A stretch of 64,000 nt of DNA from Lagopus muta. Its lineage: Eukaryota; Chordata; Aves; Galliformes; Phasianidae. Where the stretch lies: NCBI RefSeq assembly GCF_023343835.1, contig NC_064439.1, positions 21,578,933-21,642,932 of the forward strand. Direction: 5' to 3'. Under the pieces are notes generated by a model. It did no database searches, had not been told where the DNA came from, and saw only the letters and a list, made by a program, of their open reading frames with translations. The position numbers and the translations under genes are program-made. The stretch's first letter is position 1, and every line of letters starts with the position of its first letter. This document shows positions 1 to 20,144 of this stretch, piece by piece.

Positions 1-2656
1 CATTGGTTTGGGAGGATGTTTTTGCAGTTAGGTCTGCCCGGTTTGGGTCCCTGCTGGTTCAGCGCTCTCATCAGCCTTGTTTCTCAGGGCTCACGACACT
101 GGAAGCTCAGCTCTCTTCAGCTGCAGGCCCTCCATCCTCGTTCCTAGCTGGTGGTACTGCTGCCTTCGGGGTGAGGGGTGAGCATGGAGGACAGGCATTG
201 TTACCCTGTTTTCTTTTAGAGCACTTGTGACTGACACACGGCTGCAATTGGTTTCTGTCTTCGACAGGACTTTCTTCAGACGTGTTCCAGACAGAGCCAT
301 GCTGTAGATGACTTCGTTCTGACGATTCATAACTCACTGAATAATAGAACTGTAAGTGTTCATATTTACAGTTCCCAAGGCTATTACTGTGCAATGTTAT
401 TGAGTGAATAGAAAAGTTCTATGTTAACCCTGGTGTCAGAAGCCAAGTACGCTATAGTGGTTCAGCACCTATGCTTCCTCGCATGCAGTTGCATGGCTGT
501 AACTCGTATGTTTCCCTGTTAGAGCATATATATTCACTCACACAAATTTATCTTCTTTTTCCTTCTTTTTTTCCTCCCTGCCATGTGAAGCATTGAGGGT
601 ATTTAAGATTCTATTAAAATAGATTCCCAAAATCAATTTTTTGAGCCAGCAACTGACCAGCTCTTGATTTTTTTTATTTTTTTTTTTCTCTTCATGATAT
701 AATTTACTACATTAACACCAATACAGATCTTTAGCTAGAAGCTGTTTCTGGATTTGTCACTTCTAAGTTAGAAGTGATAGCAGCTCAACTCAGGTGAGTT
801 GAGTCTCCCACACAGAGCTTCCCAATCAAAAATTTACTTTTGGACCTCCTAGACAATGTGGTAGCCAAAAGAGGACAGTTCTAAAGAGGCTGGGATCACT
901 GTCTAATCACCCTGTAGGCAGGTGGTATTAACAGCTGAAAGCTCAATTGAGGTCAGTACAGAAAAAAAACCAAAGAAGCAGCAAAGATGTGAGTCATAAG
1001 CTGCTTTAACAATTTTCAAAACTCAGTCTCATTACCCAAGAAAGCAAAATGTCAGATTCAGTGTTGTTTACATCCTTCCCTTTCCCTCCCCCCCACCCCT
1101 TCCTCACTTCATACGTTAAAAATCAGGGGGTACAGTGTGAATGCCCTTAATATTCTGAGTTCCTTTAACAACAGATCTGGAAATCACGTTGTTACCTGTG
1201 TTTTCCAAGTAAGTCCTTAAACTACTCTTTGCCATTGTAACAACTAGAAATACGTTATATATCAAAACAGATAAAAGTAGAATTTCCTAACTAAAGGTGG
1301 GACTGGAAGAGCTGAGGCTTGGTGAAGATACCTGTGATAAAATCACTGCATTTATTTTTTGTAATATAGAAAGAAAGTAGAAATGTGTTTGTAGCAGCAT
1401 GTTTTGTTGTGTGCAGGATATACAGACTATCCATTAGCTGGCATAGGAAAGGGTTAATCGCTTGACCTTTGGAGAGAAGCACTTGTTGACCCTACTCTGC
1501 AACACTTGGCTAAAAAGTTATGCCCAAAGGGGGAGCTTGTTAGCAGGGAAAAACATCAGAAGATAAATACTCAGGAAAAGAACACTTAGGCGTTGGAAGT
1601 CTGTTGGCCTAGTAGAAAGCAATCCCTTCTACCAGACAGTAGAAGACTGTGAGACTCATCCACTGAAGAAACTATGCACAGAAAAATAGTACAACTGTCA
1701 CATTTAGATACAACTCTCCAAAAGTTTGATGGATATAAAATAGCCTGTATTTAGAAAATTAATGTCATACATAGCAATTCAGCTGTTCATTGGGATGTCT
1801 ACACAGAGGAGCTAATTAGTCCCAGCCTTGAAGGCAGCCACAGAAAACTTACACTGGTCTGGCATTTTGAGCTCCCAGTGGTGTGGCACAAGCACATCTC
1901 TTCAGGCAGTGCGTGGCAAGGTGATGAGTGCATTGGAAGTCCTCGGGGAAGTAACTCCTCGCAGTTGCTTAACAGCCTTCTCAGGACTTCTTCAGGGTAG
2001 TGTTTCTACTGCTGTCTTAGGATCTCTAGAGAGAAACACCTATTTTATTTTATCCCTTATCTTCCTCTTTGTTTTCTGGCTTCTGATTTCTTACAATCTT
2101 TAAGAATCATTTCTGCTGCTTCTAGTGGGTGATAAGAATTGAAAGTGTACCTTGGAGCAGCATGAACAAAGCTTCAGCTGGAGTTTCCTGACAAACTTGA
2201 TGGCACAGGCTGACTGTAAAATCCATAAAACCTAAGAAGTATTAGCAACCACAAATTGATGTGGGTTTCTTATATCAGCAAGTTCAGCCTGTATCGGATT
2301 AGACACTGTTTTGTTGAAGCTTTTTGTAAACTTATCAAAAATCCATCTTTATAACATTTTACCTGTTATGCCACAAACAAAAGCTGTTTCAAACCTTATT
2401 GTTCTATTTAAAAACTTTCACCCTGAATTAAATCTTTCATTCCACTGGTGATGCAGGCATTTAGCTTAAATATTACTTTTCTTCAGTTACTTTGTTCTGT
2501 TGATTTGTATGCTTTCCACTTAGGAAAAATAAAAATAACAACTTCTCTGTCAAATGGGTGGAGAAGGGGGAAGAAAACATTTTGTGGACAAAGAGGCCTC
2601 AAAATTCCAGTAGGGGATTATCAAAACCTGTTTTTCATCCTGTGTTTGTTTTGCAG
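1..2656. other. Upstream region of STEAP1, no gene recognised
   Basis: No coding exon, RNA gene or clear interspersed repeat is recognised here. The DNA is AT-rich with short pyrimidine runs (about 555-585 and 667-692) and a C-rich run near 1087-1100. Short open frames are present but have no family resemblance or splice context. In mammals STEAP1 has a non-coding first exon, so a promoter and 5' UTR exon probably lie in this stretch or further left. No CpG island marks it, and I could not place it. Confidence 0.5.
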
Positions 2657-2668
2657 GCAGTTTCTGCA

Positions 2669-9282
<6,614 letters not shown>

Positions 9283-9620
9283 ATCAAATATGGACATTCC
9301 CTATCTGATGCATGTAAATGTGCTCAAGTCAACAAAATGTTTACTTGCGAGCTTTGTTGTCATCTATTTCTTAGATGTTTCATGTTTACTTTTCATTTCA
9401 GCCGCCGGGGTATGGAATACCTGATGCAATTTAAACTTCTGTTGTGAATGAAATTGGAAAGATTAATTTCACACTTTAATCTATTTGGTATTCTGGTATT
9501 TGATCATTTCTTTCTTCTGACTCACTGCTCTTAAAATGCCAGTGCTTCATTGCTTTAATCGTAATTCTTTCACTAGAAAATGCAATCATAAATCACTGCT
9601 CCAGATGACCACAGAAAGTA

Positions 9621-9626
9621 AATAAA
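9621..9626 (+). terminator. Candidate STEAP1 poly(A) signal AATAAA
   Basis: This is the first canonical AATAAA found after the stop codon, about 340 bp downstream. Later ATTAAA and AATAAA hexamers (for example near 10163, 10600 and 10885) could also be used. No cleavage site can be proven from sequence alone. Confidence 0.35.
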
Positions 9627-12600
9627 TCATTACACCACAAAATCCAGGAATGCTTTCTGTATCTCACAGCCATGTTTGTTCCCTGGTTAAATCTCAGTGT
9701 TATGAAGGGGGGACAACTTGAGTATTTATTGTCCTGTTTCCCGTTATATCCTGCATCTTACATTTAACTGCAGAAAGGGATCCTTTAGCACTAGAGCCAA
9801 ATGAAAATCTGCATTCCCACCATGTCTTGAATTTAAACAATCAAGTAAGCAGAAGTCTGGGGAACTTTACAAGGGAAATCTTTCCTGAGGCTTAGGCACA
9901 GTCTGAAAAAAAAGAGTTTTTAGGTTCAGATCTACATCTTATACAGGACTAGGTGTGTCTGTTTCTTTAGAACTATAAAGTTTCCATTTTTTTTCCATGA
10001 ACATATTCTTTTGTTTCTGATGCTGGTAATTTTCCATGCTTTTGACCTAAGCCTGCAGTCTTTGACACGTGCTAATCTTTATTAGCACAGATTTTTCCAG
10101 CGGGGATAGCTCACACATCAAGTAAATACGTTTTACCATTTTACTATAGGGCCAGCACAATTATGGGACTGGAAGAAAATTATTAAAAACTGGCGCTTGA
10201 ACCTTGGCAATGATTTGGTGATATTTTTGTGTGAAACTACTGCTGAATGCATTTGCTTTTACTTAAATTTTAGTGTAAGTTGATGAAACTTCACTTTCTT
10301 TGCTTTACGTAGATCTGCCTGAATGCCTTAACTGAATAATTCATTTGTTAACTTCTATTTTAAATACTTTATGCAGCAGTTAATATTTTCACACAGCATC
10401 AGAAACATTGTTGCAGTTTCCCTGCATGAGCTGACTGGGACATGGATTGATGATGCCACCTATTGCTGGAATCATCCAAATGAGAATTGCAGTGGTTCTG
10501 GTATTAAACAAAATGTATGTGTAAGAGAATATGTAATACATGGTGCTAATGATTCTGTTTTACATTTGTGGACATGGTTCACTGAGTGTAAATATCAAAT
10601 TAAATAACTATTCCTACATTTTGTATTTTCCTGGTTTTAACTCCATTCAGTTACTGCAGCTTAGAAGTTGTGCTTGTGTTTTGCACTCAGTGTTGTACTT
10701 TGAAAATAATGGGAACATGGTGGCCTGTGTAATATAGTCTGAAAAGACTTGAGTGGCATTGTGTGTCGGTAATGCATGACAGAGATGGGCACTAAAACAC
10801 AGAAAGCCTGCCTGTGAACTTCAGAAATTTCTAAAGGGAAATGATTGTTGTCAATAGATCAGCATTTACATTTCTTTAAAGGAAATAAAATTAATTAGAA
10901 GTCATGTTAGAGAGAAAAAATATCAAAGGCTTACTTGAAATATTAATTGCACTTGTTGTCAGGAGTCATACAGTTTTGCTTTATTTTTTCACTGAAACAG
11001 ATTAAGACCAGTGCAACAACAAAGTAATTAAATTCTCTTCTACCAGCTACTCTTCGTCTAGCTAATCAGAAGTTGTGTTTGAATTTACTACTTAGGACTA
11101 AGCTGAGATTTTAAGTACTGCAAAGCAACCCCAGCCTTTAACAGATTAATGTTTGTTTTCATCAAAATGGGTCTCTCCAGAGGCAGCTCTGCTGTTCCCC
11201 TACTAAGAAAGTCTGGAGAATTTAGTGCAGTCTCCAATTTTGCTAAATTCTGGTCAAATCGTTGGCTTTGTTGTTTACAGCTGATCATAGAAGTCAACCC
11301 TTTGAAACAGGAATGAAAACTGAAGAGAGATTAATGAAAACACTCCTTGCAAGAGGCCATTCAAAGCTATTTTTATGACATGTGCAAAACAAAATCTCAA
11401 ATATGAGCCAGGTTTTCTGTACAATAGATTGCCTTTTTATTTAGAAAGTAATGTTCCAGCTTTTAAAGCATGCAAATACAACAAGCATGGGGAAGATCAT
11501 GTAAGGAGTAAAAAGGGCTACAGAAGAAAATGCTATCGACAACATTTTATTTCTCCCTTCGTAACAGATATAATTTAGTTCAACATTAATTAAAATAAAT
11601 GTGTATGTGCCTTTTAGTTCATGTAGCTCATTCAAAATTCAGTGTATTAATATGCCTATGTACTACTATAAAATATAGAAATGATGTTTATGCCAATTTG
11701 AGGCACTTACTTGTATAATAATTATTTTTATAAAATCATGCATCATTAAATGTTTCAATGTATAGATTGTGTCTGCCACTGTGCAATGTACATCCAGACC
11801 TGTATAAGGACAAAAAAGGTATTTTAAAACTAGAAGAGCTGCTGATGGGAACAATAAAATGTCTTCATTCAAGGGAGATCATTCTCCCCATGGTGACTGA
11901 AGAGTCTGGAGTTTCCAAAGGAGAGAAGGTAACTATATGAAAAACCTAATGGATACTTTGATAGGGGAATGTAATGAAAATAAATTCTGACAGATCTTTT
12001 AACTGACAGTCCATATATTCTAGCATTTGTATAAGAATTTGTGAGAAGGAACAGAAAGCTCAGCTAGTTGTGGAGTGTTTTAAAGGAAGACCTATAATCC
12101 CTGAAAACATTGATTAAATACCAGGGAAGATCAAGAATAATGAAGACATTCAGGAGGAAAAAGTAATACAGATGTATTTGGTAGGAATCCATCACTCTAG
12201 TCTAAGTGGTTTTGCAATGCCTCTAAAAAAGCTGCAAATTCCCTGAGTTGTTACATATCACAGATATAATTAAATCAGACATATAGAACCGAAACTCACT
12301 GGAGAAAGAACTTTTAAATTGTTAAAGGGACTTGAGGAATTTTGTGCCAAGATTACATGGGATAACCAGATCCCATAATACTACTCTGAAAATGTGCCCA
12401 GGAAGCCAGAACAAGGGCTGTGCTGGCTCTGGTTTAATGTCAATTCCTGTTGACAGCAGTCTTTACTGTAACCTGCCCCTCCCTTTGGCCACTCTTCTCG
12501 GTTCTCTCAGTTCTGCTAACAGAAGAGTTTAAAGTCATGAAGTTAATCAGACCAGGGAGTTTGATTCTATTAAAAGTAATGCATGGAAAAGAATGATGCA

Positions 12601-12675
12601 TCCAGATCCATGCACTGGTTTAATTAACTTCACAGCCATGCATACATCCAGCATGAAGGACAGGAAGAGCTATTA

Positions 12676-13375
12676 AATTATAGAACTGTATAATATCTCT
12701 GAGTTGGAAGTGACCCACAAGGATCACTGAGTCCAACTCCTGGCTTCACACAGCAACACCCAAAATCCAAACCCTGTGTCTGAGAGCACTGTCCAAACAC
12801 TTCTTGAACTCTGGCACTTGGGGCCGTGACCCTGAAGAGCCTGTTTTGTGCCCCAACCAACTTCTGGTGCAGACCCTGTCCCTGATCCCCACCCGCCCCT
12901 CCCCTGACACAGCTCCATGCTGTTCCCTCGGGCCCTGCTGCTCAGTGCAGCCCCTCTGCCTCCTGTGAGGAGCTGCAGGCCTCCCATCAGCTCCTCTGCT
13001 CTGGGCTGAGCAAACCCAGGGACCTCAGCTTCTCCTCATACATCTGCCCTCTAGACTAATTTTCACCATCTTCATAGCTCTCTCTTGGATGCTCTCTAAC
13101 AGCTTTATGTCCTCCTCACATGGTGGTGCCCAAACCTGCACACAGTGCTGGAAGTGAGGTTGCAGAGCAGTGGGATCTCGCCCACTTGCAGTGCTGGGCC
13201 TGCTGCACCCATGATATGGCTGGCTGCCAGGGCACACTGCTGCCTCATGACCTCAGCCAGAACGCCCCTCAGGTCCCTTTCCATGGGGCTGCTCTCCAGC
13301 TTCTCTTCCCCAACCTGAACATAAATCCATGGCTGCCCCATCCCAGGTGCAGAATCCAGAACTTGCTTGTGTTCA
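12676..13375 (-). mobile_element. CR1 fragment, antisense
   Basis: The + strand begins with the reverse complement of a CR1 3' end (gagttggaagtgacccacaagg, gtccaactcc). It continues through diverged CR1 ORF2 3' sequence, including cttctcctcatacatctgcc and tcccaggtgcagaatcc. It is locally GC-richer than the surroundings and has many frame breaks on the minus strand, so it is an inactive copy. Confidence 0.9.
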
Positions 13376-14691
13376 GTGCTGTAAAGATAGTTTTTAATTT
13401 AAACATTTTATACCTTTATAAGTGCCCCTAAAACTGAAAGCTTAAATTATTTCATCCAATTCTGGTAGCAAGAATGTTTCACTGCTTCACTTATTTGTCA
13501 AGTTCTTAGTTTTCCATGACTCAGTGGGGAAAAATGTGTTTCAGAAGTTATCAACAAAAAACACAACTGACTGAACTCTACATGACTGTGGACTATGTGG
13601 CTTCATTTGAGAAATGATGAGGAATGAATTCTTCCTTTCTTTACTGCTACCTCCACAATTTTTACTTTTGTCCCTTGATAACATTAAGCATGTTAAATAT
13701 TGCTGAAACACAGACTAATTTCTTTTAAGCTGATTTTCTTAATTAAAATAATTGTTTAAGAGAACAAAAGAAAAAACAAAGACAGATTTTTGAAAGTATG
13801 CTGAATCCACCCTTGAAGAATGTAGTCTGCTGTAGTCACTTTGTCAGGGGCTGATCATTGCCACTGATTTTTCTCAGCACTGCCAGGATTTCTTGATCTT
13901 ATCAGCATGTTCTGTTCCTGATAATAAAATAACTTATTTTGGTAAGACCTTGAACTCTTTAACAAAATCTCACTGAATTCAGTTAAGTCAAAGCTCAACT
14001 TTTTTTTCAACAAGTTGAATTTTTCCATAAATTTAATTTATGGATATTTGAGTAGGTGTGTTGGGGCTAATTTACTAAGTGTGCTAAGGAATATTTTGTC
14101 CTTACATTTAATCTGTGGAACTCACTGTTAAAAAAGAAGTGTGGCATGTATGGAGCTTTTTGAATGGCCAGTCAATGTTGTAAGTTATAGTCATGAAGCC
14201 TTGATGTACAAGCTTACATTGTTTTGTTGGATGTACTTTGCTGAAAAAGGAATATTGAACGTGAATGTCTCCATTGCTTGAAAATCTATAAAATATATTA
14301 TTGCTGGACTTGAAGAATGGGCACATAACACTTCTGTGATTAGTCTTCTGCCTTTTTGTTCAGTCCTGTGATTCACGTACTAGACAGCACTTCCTTTATC
14401 TGTCCCCCAGTACTTGTGCACATATCGGAATAACTTTTGAACAGTGCACCCTATTCATTCAAAAATGTTCAATTTGGGGAAATCTATACAGTCAGGAGGG
14501 GAAAAAATGGGGGGAAAAAAAAAGCAGCAGAAGAAATGAATAGAGAAAGAAAAAAAAGATCAATTGCAGAGAACCTTGGGCATCTCTGCTGCAGTTTGGA
14601 AATCTAACAATTGTTTGATGAGATTCATTATTAAAACAGGCTTTCTCTTGTACCTTCTAATTTCCAGTAGAGTTAGGATTTTCACAATATA

Positions 14692-14734
14692 ATTAAAATA
14701 AATAATATAATATACATTAAAATAAATAATATAC
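14692..14734 (+). repeat. AT-rich direct repeat
   Basis: The unit attaaaataaataatat is repeated twice, the first copy with 5 extra bases. The sequence is nearly pure A/T and looks like replication-slippage sequence. Confidence 0.7.
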
Positions 14735-16721
14735 ATTATTTATTCCCAATTAATTCGTTACGAAGAAGGGTATTCTGGGACAGAGGAAGGGTGGGACTAT
14801 GAAGCTATGTGAAGAAGCATTAACATGGAATGGAAAGAAACAGGACAACTGGAGATTTCATTATGAAATGAAAGGGGCACAAAGGAAAGGAATTTAATGA
14901 ATGCGGTATCATCAAAATAGTAGGGAACAGAAATTTTTAGTATAGGAGATGGTTAAAATGAAGGATGAGTCAATGATAGATAGCTTGGAATCTGAAAAGC
15001 CTGAAGTGAATCTGTGAAATGGATGAGATGTGAGTTTTTTCCACATGCAGCTGCAGAGTGGAACAAATACAAAGAACCCAAGTGTATGCAGAGCTCAGCC
15101 TGCAGAACCTATTAAGTTGCAACCATGTCTCCATCCCTGGAATACCATTTGAGGTATTTCTGGGGAAATCCAGTCACAATCCACAGATATGTATGAACAT
15201 CAGCAAGGTTATAAGTAATTTGGAGGAATTATCCTCTGAGATGTAGCCCTACAATTTTATTTTGGATGCAGCACATAACTGTTTCTGAAACTGGAGGGAC
15301 ACAAGCTATGTTTTTTGCTTCACTTTTCATAAAAGTTTAAATATAAACTGTTTTAATTTCAAATAAATTGTGCTTATATTGGAACAGACATTGCTACTTT
15401 GCTTCCTGGTAAACTGTACAGAGTACTGTGTTAAATGAAGGAGAACATTTATTTAAGACACAACCAAGCTAAACCACTCTTAAGCACTGCCTACACAAAA
15501 TAAGGAACCAACTGAAACCAGGGAACTAGATGGTGCATTAGACTACATTTAGAAAAGTAATAGCTAATAACTTAAGGTTTTACCCTTGTTTTGATGTCTC
15601 TATTGTACTGCACATATTTAATCCTCATCATTTATAGGCAAAATTCCCAGAGAATGGGACTCTTACTTAGCTATTCAGAATCAGGGTTTTTCCTTTGCAG
15701 ATACATAAATAAATAGGGTCTGCTTTTTTGATAGAATCACAAAAAAAGTTGCTCACTCTCTCCTGTCTGGGATGGACTCTATTCTGCTGTGGACCACTCA
15801 ACAAAACAGCCTCTAAAAAATGTCAAGACTGTGATATGTAGTATATAGCACAACACTTGACAAGCTCATTTAATACACTTTTCCTCATTCTCTTGTTCAT
15901 GTTCCTCATTGATCCACCTTGATCCTTCCTATTCTGCCCCTTCCTTCCTTTTCTTAAACATCCAATAAAAATTATTTCACATTTATTATGCTACATACTA
16001 TACAGTGTGATATTGTTTTTAATTTTTCTACTGCTCTCATGCAAAACCTCTGGTCTGCAGATTTGTGAAGGAAATTTGACCTCAAGAGCTGAAGTCCTAA
16101 ATTGTTACTAACATAAACATGCTAGTCCATGCTCAAACGGTGGTCAAGCCACAACACAGCCTGTGCTTCAATCAGTTGCTTTGGTATTCAAGCAAGTATT
16201 AAAATCTTTTAAATTACTCTTGCAATATTTTTTTCAATATCCATGTTTCACCTCTGTTCTTGGTTATCAAGTCAGCTGACAAAAATATTTGCTCTGGATA
16301 TGATTGATTGTATTCTAAAAACAATGCTGTTTTTCCTTCAGCTTTGGGTCCAACAGTTGTTGCAGGCACAAGATGACAGTTTTAGGACCTGCTGTCTCAC
16401 TCCAAAGATGCCTTTTAAGATGAGAAGCCATGAACCAGGAAGAAGTTGTTTGACCTTCTATAACTTGCAACACAAAGCAAACGGTGTTTCAAAATTTATA
16501 GGGAATAGTGGAAAGGTCTTGTGCTCTACACAAGGCCACGGAACAAAGATTCTTAGTTGTGCCTCAACAATGACTATGGAAAACCACAGTCAGAGGTTTC
16601 CTTCCTTCAGATTGTTTTTGGTATATAAAATCTATCTACCAGATAATAAAAGCAGAAACAATACTCACTGCTATTTGCATTGCCTTAAAAATGAAATAAT
16701 AACCCTGGATCTTTTCTGGCT

Positions 16722-16790
16722 TTTGTTGGTTTGGTTTGGGGTTGGTTTTTTTGTTGTTGCTTTGGTTGTTTGGGCTTTTTTCAGGGTGGG
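16722..16790 (+). repeat. GT-rich low-complexity tract
   Basis: The stretch consists of imperfect GGTTT/GTTTT/GTTG units with no A for most of its length. It makes the 3' part of the open frame 16243-16818 encode only V, F, W, L and G-rich sequence. Confidence 0.8.
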
Positions 16791-16928
16791 TGGGGTATCT
16801 GTCCCCTGTTTTGAATGAATCAGCCTTAATTTGTACTTCCTGCTGGGAAGAAGGATACACTCTGTCTTGTTTCACATGACCTACTAAGTATTCTCAACTC
16901 TGGCTTACTAAATGGGCTTTAGAAAGGA

Positions 16929-17027
16929 TTTCTTTTTCATTCCTTCTTTCTTTCCTTCTTTCTATCTTTTTTCTTTTTTTTTCTTTTTCATTTTTCTTTC
17001 ATTCTTTTTTCTCCTTCTCCCTTCCTC
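16929..17027 (+). repeat. Polypyrimidine tract (about 100 bp)
   Basis: Nearly uninterrupted C/T (cttt, cctt and tttc motifs with a few A) over about 100 bp, so the other strand is polypurine. Confidence 0.9.
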
Positions 17028-18341
17028 AAAAAAATATCTAGATGTCTTTGTTTATTTATTTCAGTTTGTCTTTCTTTCCTTGCCTGAGGTATTTGAGAAT
17101 CCATGTGGCTGAGAGGGGCAGTGACACCTGGAGTGCTGGGTCACAGGGGACATCACAAACTGATGAAATACAGAGAGCAAGGGGACAATATTTCAGTCGA
17201 GGCAATAACAATTATTTCTTGTTCTTTGTTTAGCTAATGTTTAGAACTTTTTGAAAAGAGCACTTTTGTAAAAAACATCATCAAATTAATTAAAAAATCA
17301 GAACACAAAAAAATGCGTCTCTCCAAAAAAAAAAACAAAACCCAAAAAACAAGAAAAAAACCCACAAGTTTCAATTTTCTAAGTTTCTCAGATCAATTTT
17401 GTCTTTATAAAGAATGTTTAAGAGGTACAAGTTTTATTCTGAAAATAATTGCTGGCAACCCTAAGAAAAAAAAAAATTAGTTGGCCTGAATGTTCCCATC
17501 TGGAAAATACTGCATTTTTTTGCTCAGGTACAAAACTGGCTGTGTTCTGGCTAGTATGCCAGATTTGGGTTTGGGTTTGTTGCCCTGATAGGAAGCAAAT
17601 TTTTGTGTGTTTATTTTCACTTGTTTTCCATGGGGAAAACCCTGGGGCTTTGTTTTCCCTTTGCCAAGAGGAAGAACCAGAATATCTGTCTCCATTTGCA
17701 AACTGGAAACTCCTTTGTTATGTTCCATCCCTTAAGGGAAGAAATAATAATGCTTCCCTGGACTCTCCTAAAGAAAGCAAAACACCTGCTAAAAAAACAT
17801 AATCTCCTATTTTTTTAATAGATTAAAGGCAGTCCTTTAGCAAGACGTCTGTAAATTATATTGTCTACAGATCTTTGTATATAATGCAAGAGAGCTATCT
17901 AATCCAATTTCATAATTTCACTGAATAGACATGGTCCAATTTTGTAATGAGTTTTACATGTATGGAAGGTATATAAATATCTTTCCCTCATGGAAAACCT
18001 GTTTGAATGTATCAGGAAGGGAGGCCATAGCTATTTTGATTCCAGTTTTAAACATGAATATTCAAACAGTAAGACCTCAAAAACATAAAACATAGGATCA
18101 ACTGAAGCTCTCCAAATTGTCTTAATGTTTAAATGTACACATATAAACTTAGTGCTATCTGTTTAAATAGGCTGGTAAATGACCACAACTCAAGAAGTTT
18201 TCTTGCTTGTCACTGTGCACAAAAGCTAAAGCCAGATAGGTTTGCACACAGGTAGCAAAAGGATCACATTAAAAACAAAACACAAAATGGAGAAAAGTAC
18301 AGAGGTGCAATTGCCAAGGACCACTCTCGTTTTCTTTGTCA

Positions 18342-18606
18342 CAGAATCAAAGAATCTCCTGAGTTGGAAGGGACCCATGAGAATCATCCAGTCCAACTGT
18401 TGTCTCTTGAGACAACCTAAGAGTTAAACCAAATACTGAAGATCATTGTCCACACACCTAAGAACATTGTCCAAATGCTTCTTGAACATGGACAAGCTTG
18501 GGACTATGACTATTTCTCTGGGAAGCCGCCTTTCAGTAAAGAACTTTTCCCTAGTATCCAATCTGAACTTCCCATGATGCGGCTTCAAGTCATTCCCTCA
18601 CATCCT
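18342..18606 (-). mobile_element. CR1 3'-end fragment, antisense
   Basis: It begins at the reverse-complement tail (tcacagaatcaaagaatctcc, gagttggaagggaccc) and includes gtccaaatgcttcttgaac. It fades out after ttccctcacatcct. It is old and 5'-truncated. Confidence 0.88.
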
Positions 18607-18639
18607 AGATGATTCTTAAAACACCAGCAAAAGAAAGTA

Positions 18640-18677
18640 GAGATGCCTGTCAACATTAGGTTGTTGACAGGCATCTC
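18640..18677 (+). repeat. Perfect 16-bp inverted repeat with 6-nt loop
   Basis: The arms gagatgcctgtcaaca (18640-18655) and tgttgacaggcatctc (18662-18677) are exactly complementary around the loop ttaggt. No neighbouring promoter or gene explains it. Its position just after a CR1 fragment suggests it could be a repair snap-back. Confidence 0.9.
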
Positions 18678-19008
18678 CACAATGTAACAATTTAACTCAC
18701 AATTTTATGACTAACACTGATTTTGAATATAACTCACTAATTCTAGCAACACATAGAAATAGCTACAAAAGAAATGAAGTGTTGGTGAGAGATGACACTG
18801 AATGACCTTACTAAGAACAGAAGTTAGGCATGAAGGGTCAGAGTCTGAGATGGCAGACAGCTGGTCAAGAGAACCAGGGACCATTTTCCATTCTGTCTGT
18901 GTAGAAAGAAAAACACCTCCCTGATACAAAATTAATACAGATCTTATAATGGATCATCTCCTAGAGGAGTGAGTGTTATGTTCAAGACATTTTGCTGTAG
19001 TCATAAAT

Positions 19009-19048
19009 TAAAAAAAAAAAAAAGAAAAAAAAGAAAAAAGAAAAAAAA
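19009..19048 (+). repeat. A-rich low-complexity tract
   Basis: Runs of A interrupted by single G residues. No retroposed gene is recognised next to it. Confidence 0.85.
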
Positions 19049-20051
19049 TTACCACAAACATTCAAAATTACAGCCTTCTCACCAAGATTAAAATTCAAAT
19101 AAAGGAATGTTGCAGGATTCTGACAATTTCATTAAATGCAATGCATCATCTTAAGGTGCATGAATTTCTCTCATAACTGAATATGCCTATTTTGAAGTAA
19201 ATACTTCAGTGTCTGCAACTATCACATGAAGCAGCATATAAGGAGAAGCAGCCACAAGTAAAGCAGAAAGCAATATTCTGTTCTTTTTTCTTTTGATATA
19301 TTTGTTGGTTGGATTAAAACTTTTAATCCCAGAGTCCTGAAGTTGTTGTAGGCTATGGAAAATCAACCCTAGGATGACAGCTTCTGAATCGTTAACAAAG
19401 GAAAAGGGAATATGAACACGCAGAAGGATGAGAAGCAATTTCTTACCACGGAAGAGTCCAGCTTATTTCTGAGAGATCTGTCAGTGGACTTCACCTTTCC
19501 ATTGATTTCCACGGAGTATGGAACCAGTCCTCAGCCTGGGAGCTGGAATTACTGTTTGGAAAACCAGGCAATAGGTTTTCTGTGCGTGTTTTTACCAGAA
19601 TAAGAAACACTTCAAAAATACACATTTTCAGTGTCAGGGAAACATAAAATGTCTGTGGAGGAGAGTGGCTTCTGAACTACAATTAAAAGGTTCCTCTGCC
19701 CATTTCCAATTCAGCAGCGTGTTTGTTAGCGACCATTTATTGAAACAAATGTTTGAACGGTTTATACGTCCCATCACGACTACACGGTCAGGCAGCGCCC
19801 GCACACAGGACGGCAGAAGGGGTATGACTGCGTCTGTGCACGTGCCGGCCTTCTCCCGAGACGACAACAACGTACAGCAGTTCAGAGTAAAGCTGCATTT
19901 GCCTTCAACTGGAAATTTCCTCAGCTAACAAACCCGGGCCTCGCGTTTACGCAGCCGATCGCGTCCGTCACCTCGCCGCTGCGCCACGGCGGGCACACGG
20001 CCAGCTCGGGGAGCGCCTTCCCCCACCGGCGGGGACAGACGCGGGCATCTC

Positions 20052-20065
20052 GCGCCCCCTGGCCG
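20052..20065 (-). promoter_or_regulatory. CTCF-type motif in the STEAP2 CpG island
   Basis: On the minus strand the sequence reads cggccagggggcgc. It fits the CTCF core CCASYAGRKGGCRS at 12 of 14 positions, including the whole AGRKGGCRS half. A second, weaker + strand match lies at 20130-20143 and overlaps a GC box. Chance matches are easy in GC-rich DNA. Confidence 0.45.
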
Positions 20066-20144
20066 TCCCCAGCCCCACGCACGAAGCGCCGCCGTTCGCT
20101 CCCCGCCCGGCCGTAGCGCCGAGGCAGCGGCCGCAGGGGGCGGG

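Larger units (their letters stand above)
9283..19900. other. STEAP1 3' flank and STEAP1-STEAP2 intergenic DNA
   Basis: No coding gene is supported. The stretch holds a candidate STEAP1 poly(A) signal, CR1 fragments at 12676-13375 and 18342-18606, an AT-rich direct repeat near 14692-14734 and a purine-rich stretch at about 14495-14560. It also holds GT-rich and pyrimidine tracts at 16722-17027, a perfect hairpin at 18640-18677 and A-rich DNA at 19009-19048. The longest open frame is 191 codons (16243-16818). It ends in low-complexity sequence and is treated as chance. Confidence 0.6.

Noticed and set aside
16243-16818. 191-codon open frame between STEAP1 and STEAP2
   Set aside because: No recognisable family. 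The last third is encoded by a GT-rich low-complexity tract, and there is no promoter, splice or poly(A) context. Kept only as part of the intergenic description.
17449-17802. 117-codon open frame
   Set aside because: No family resemblance. It starts after A-rich low-complexity DNA and is overlapped by an antisense frame of similar length.
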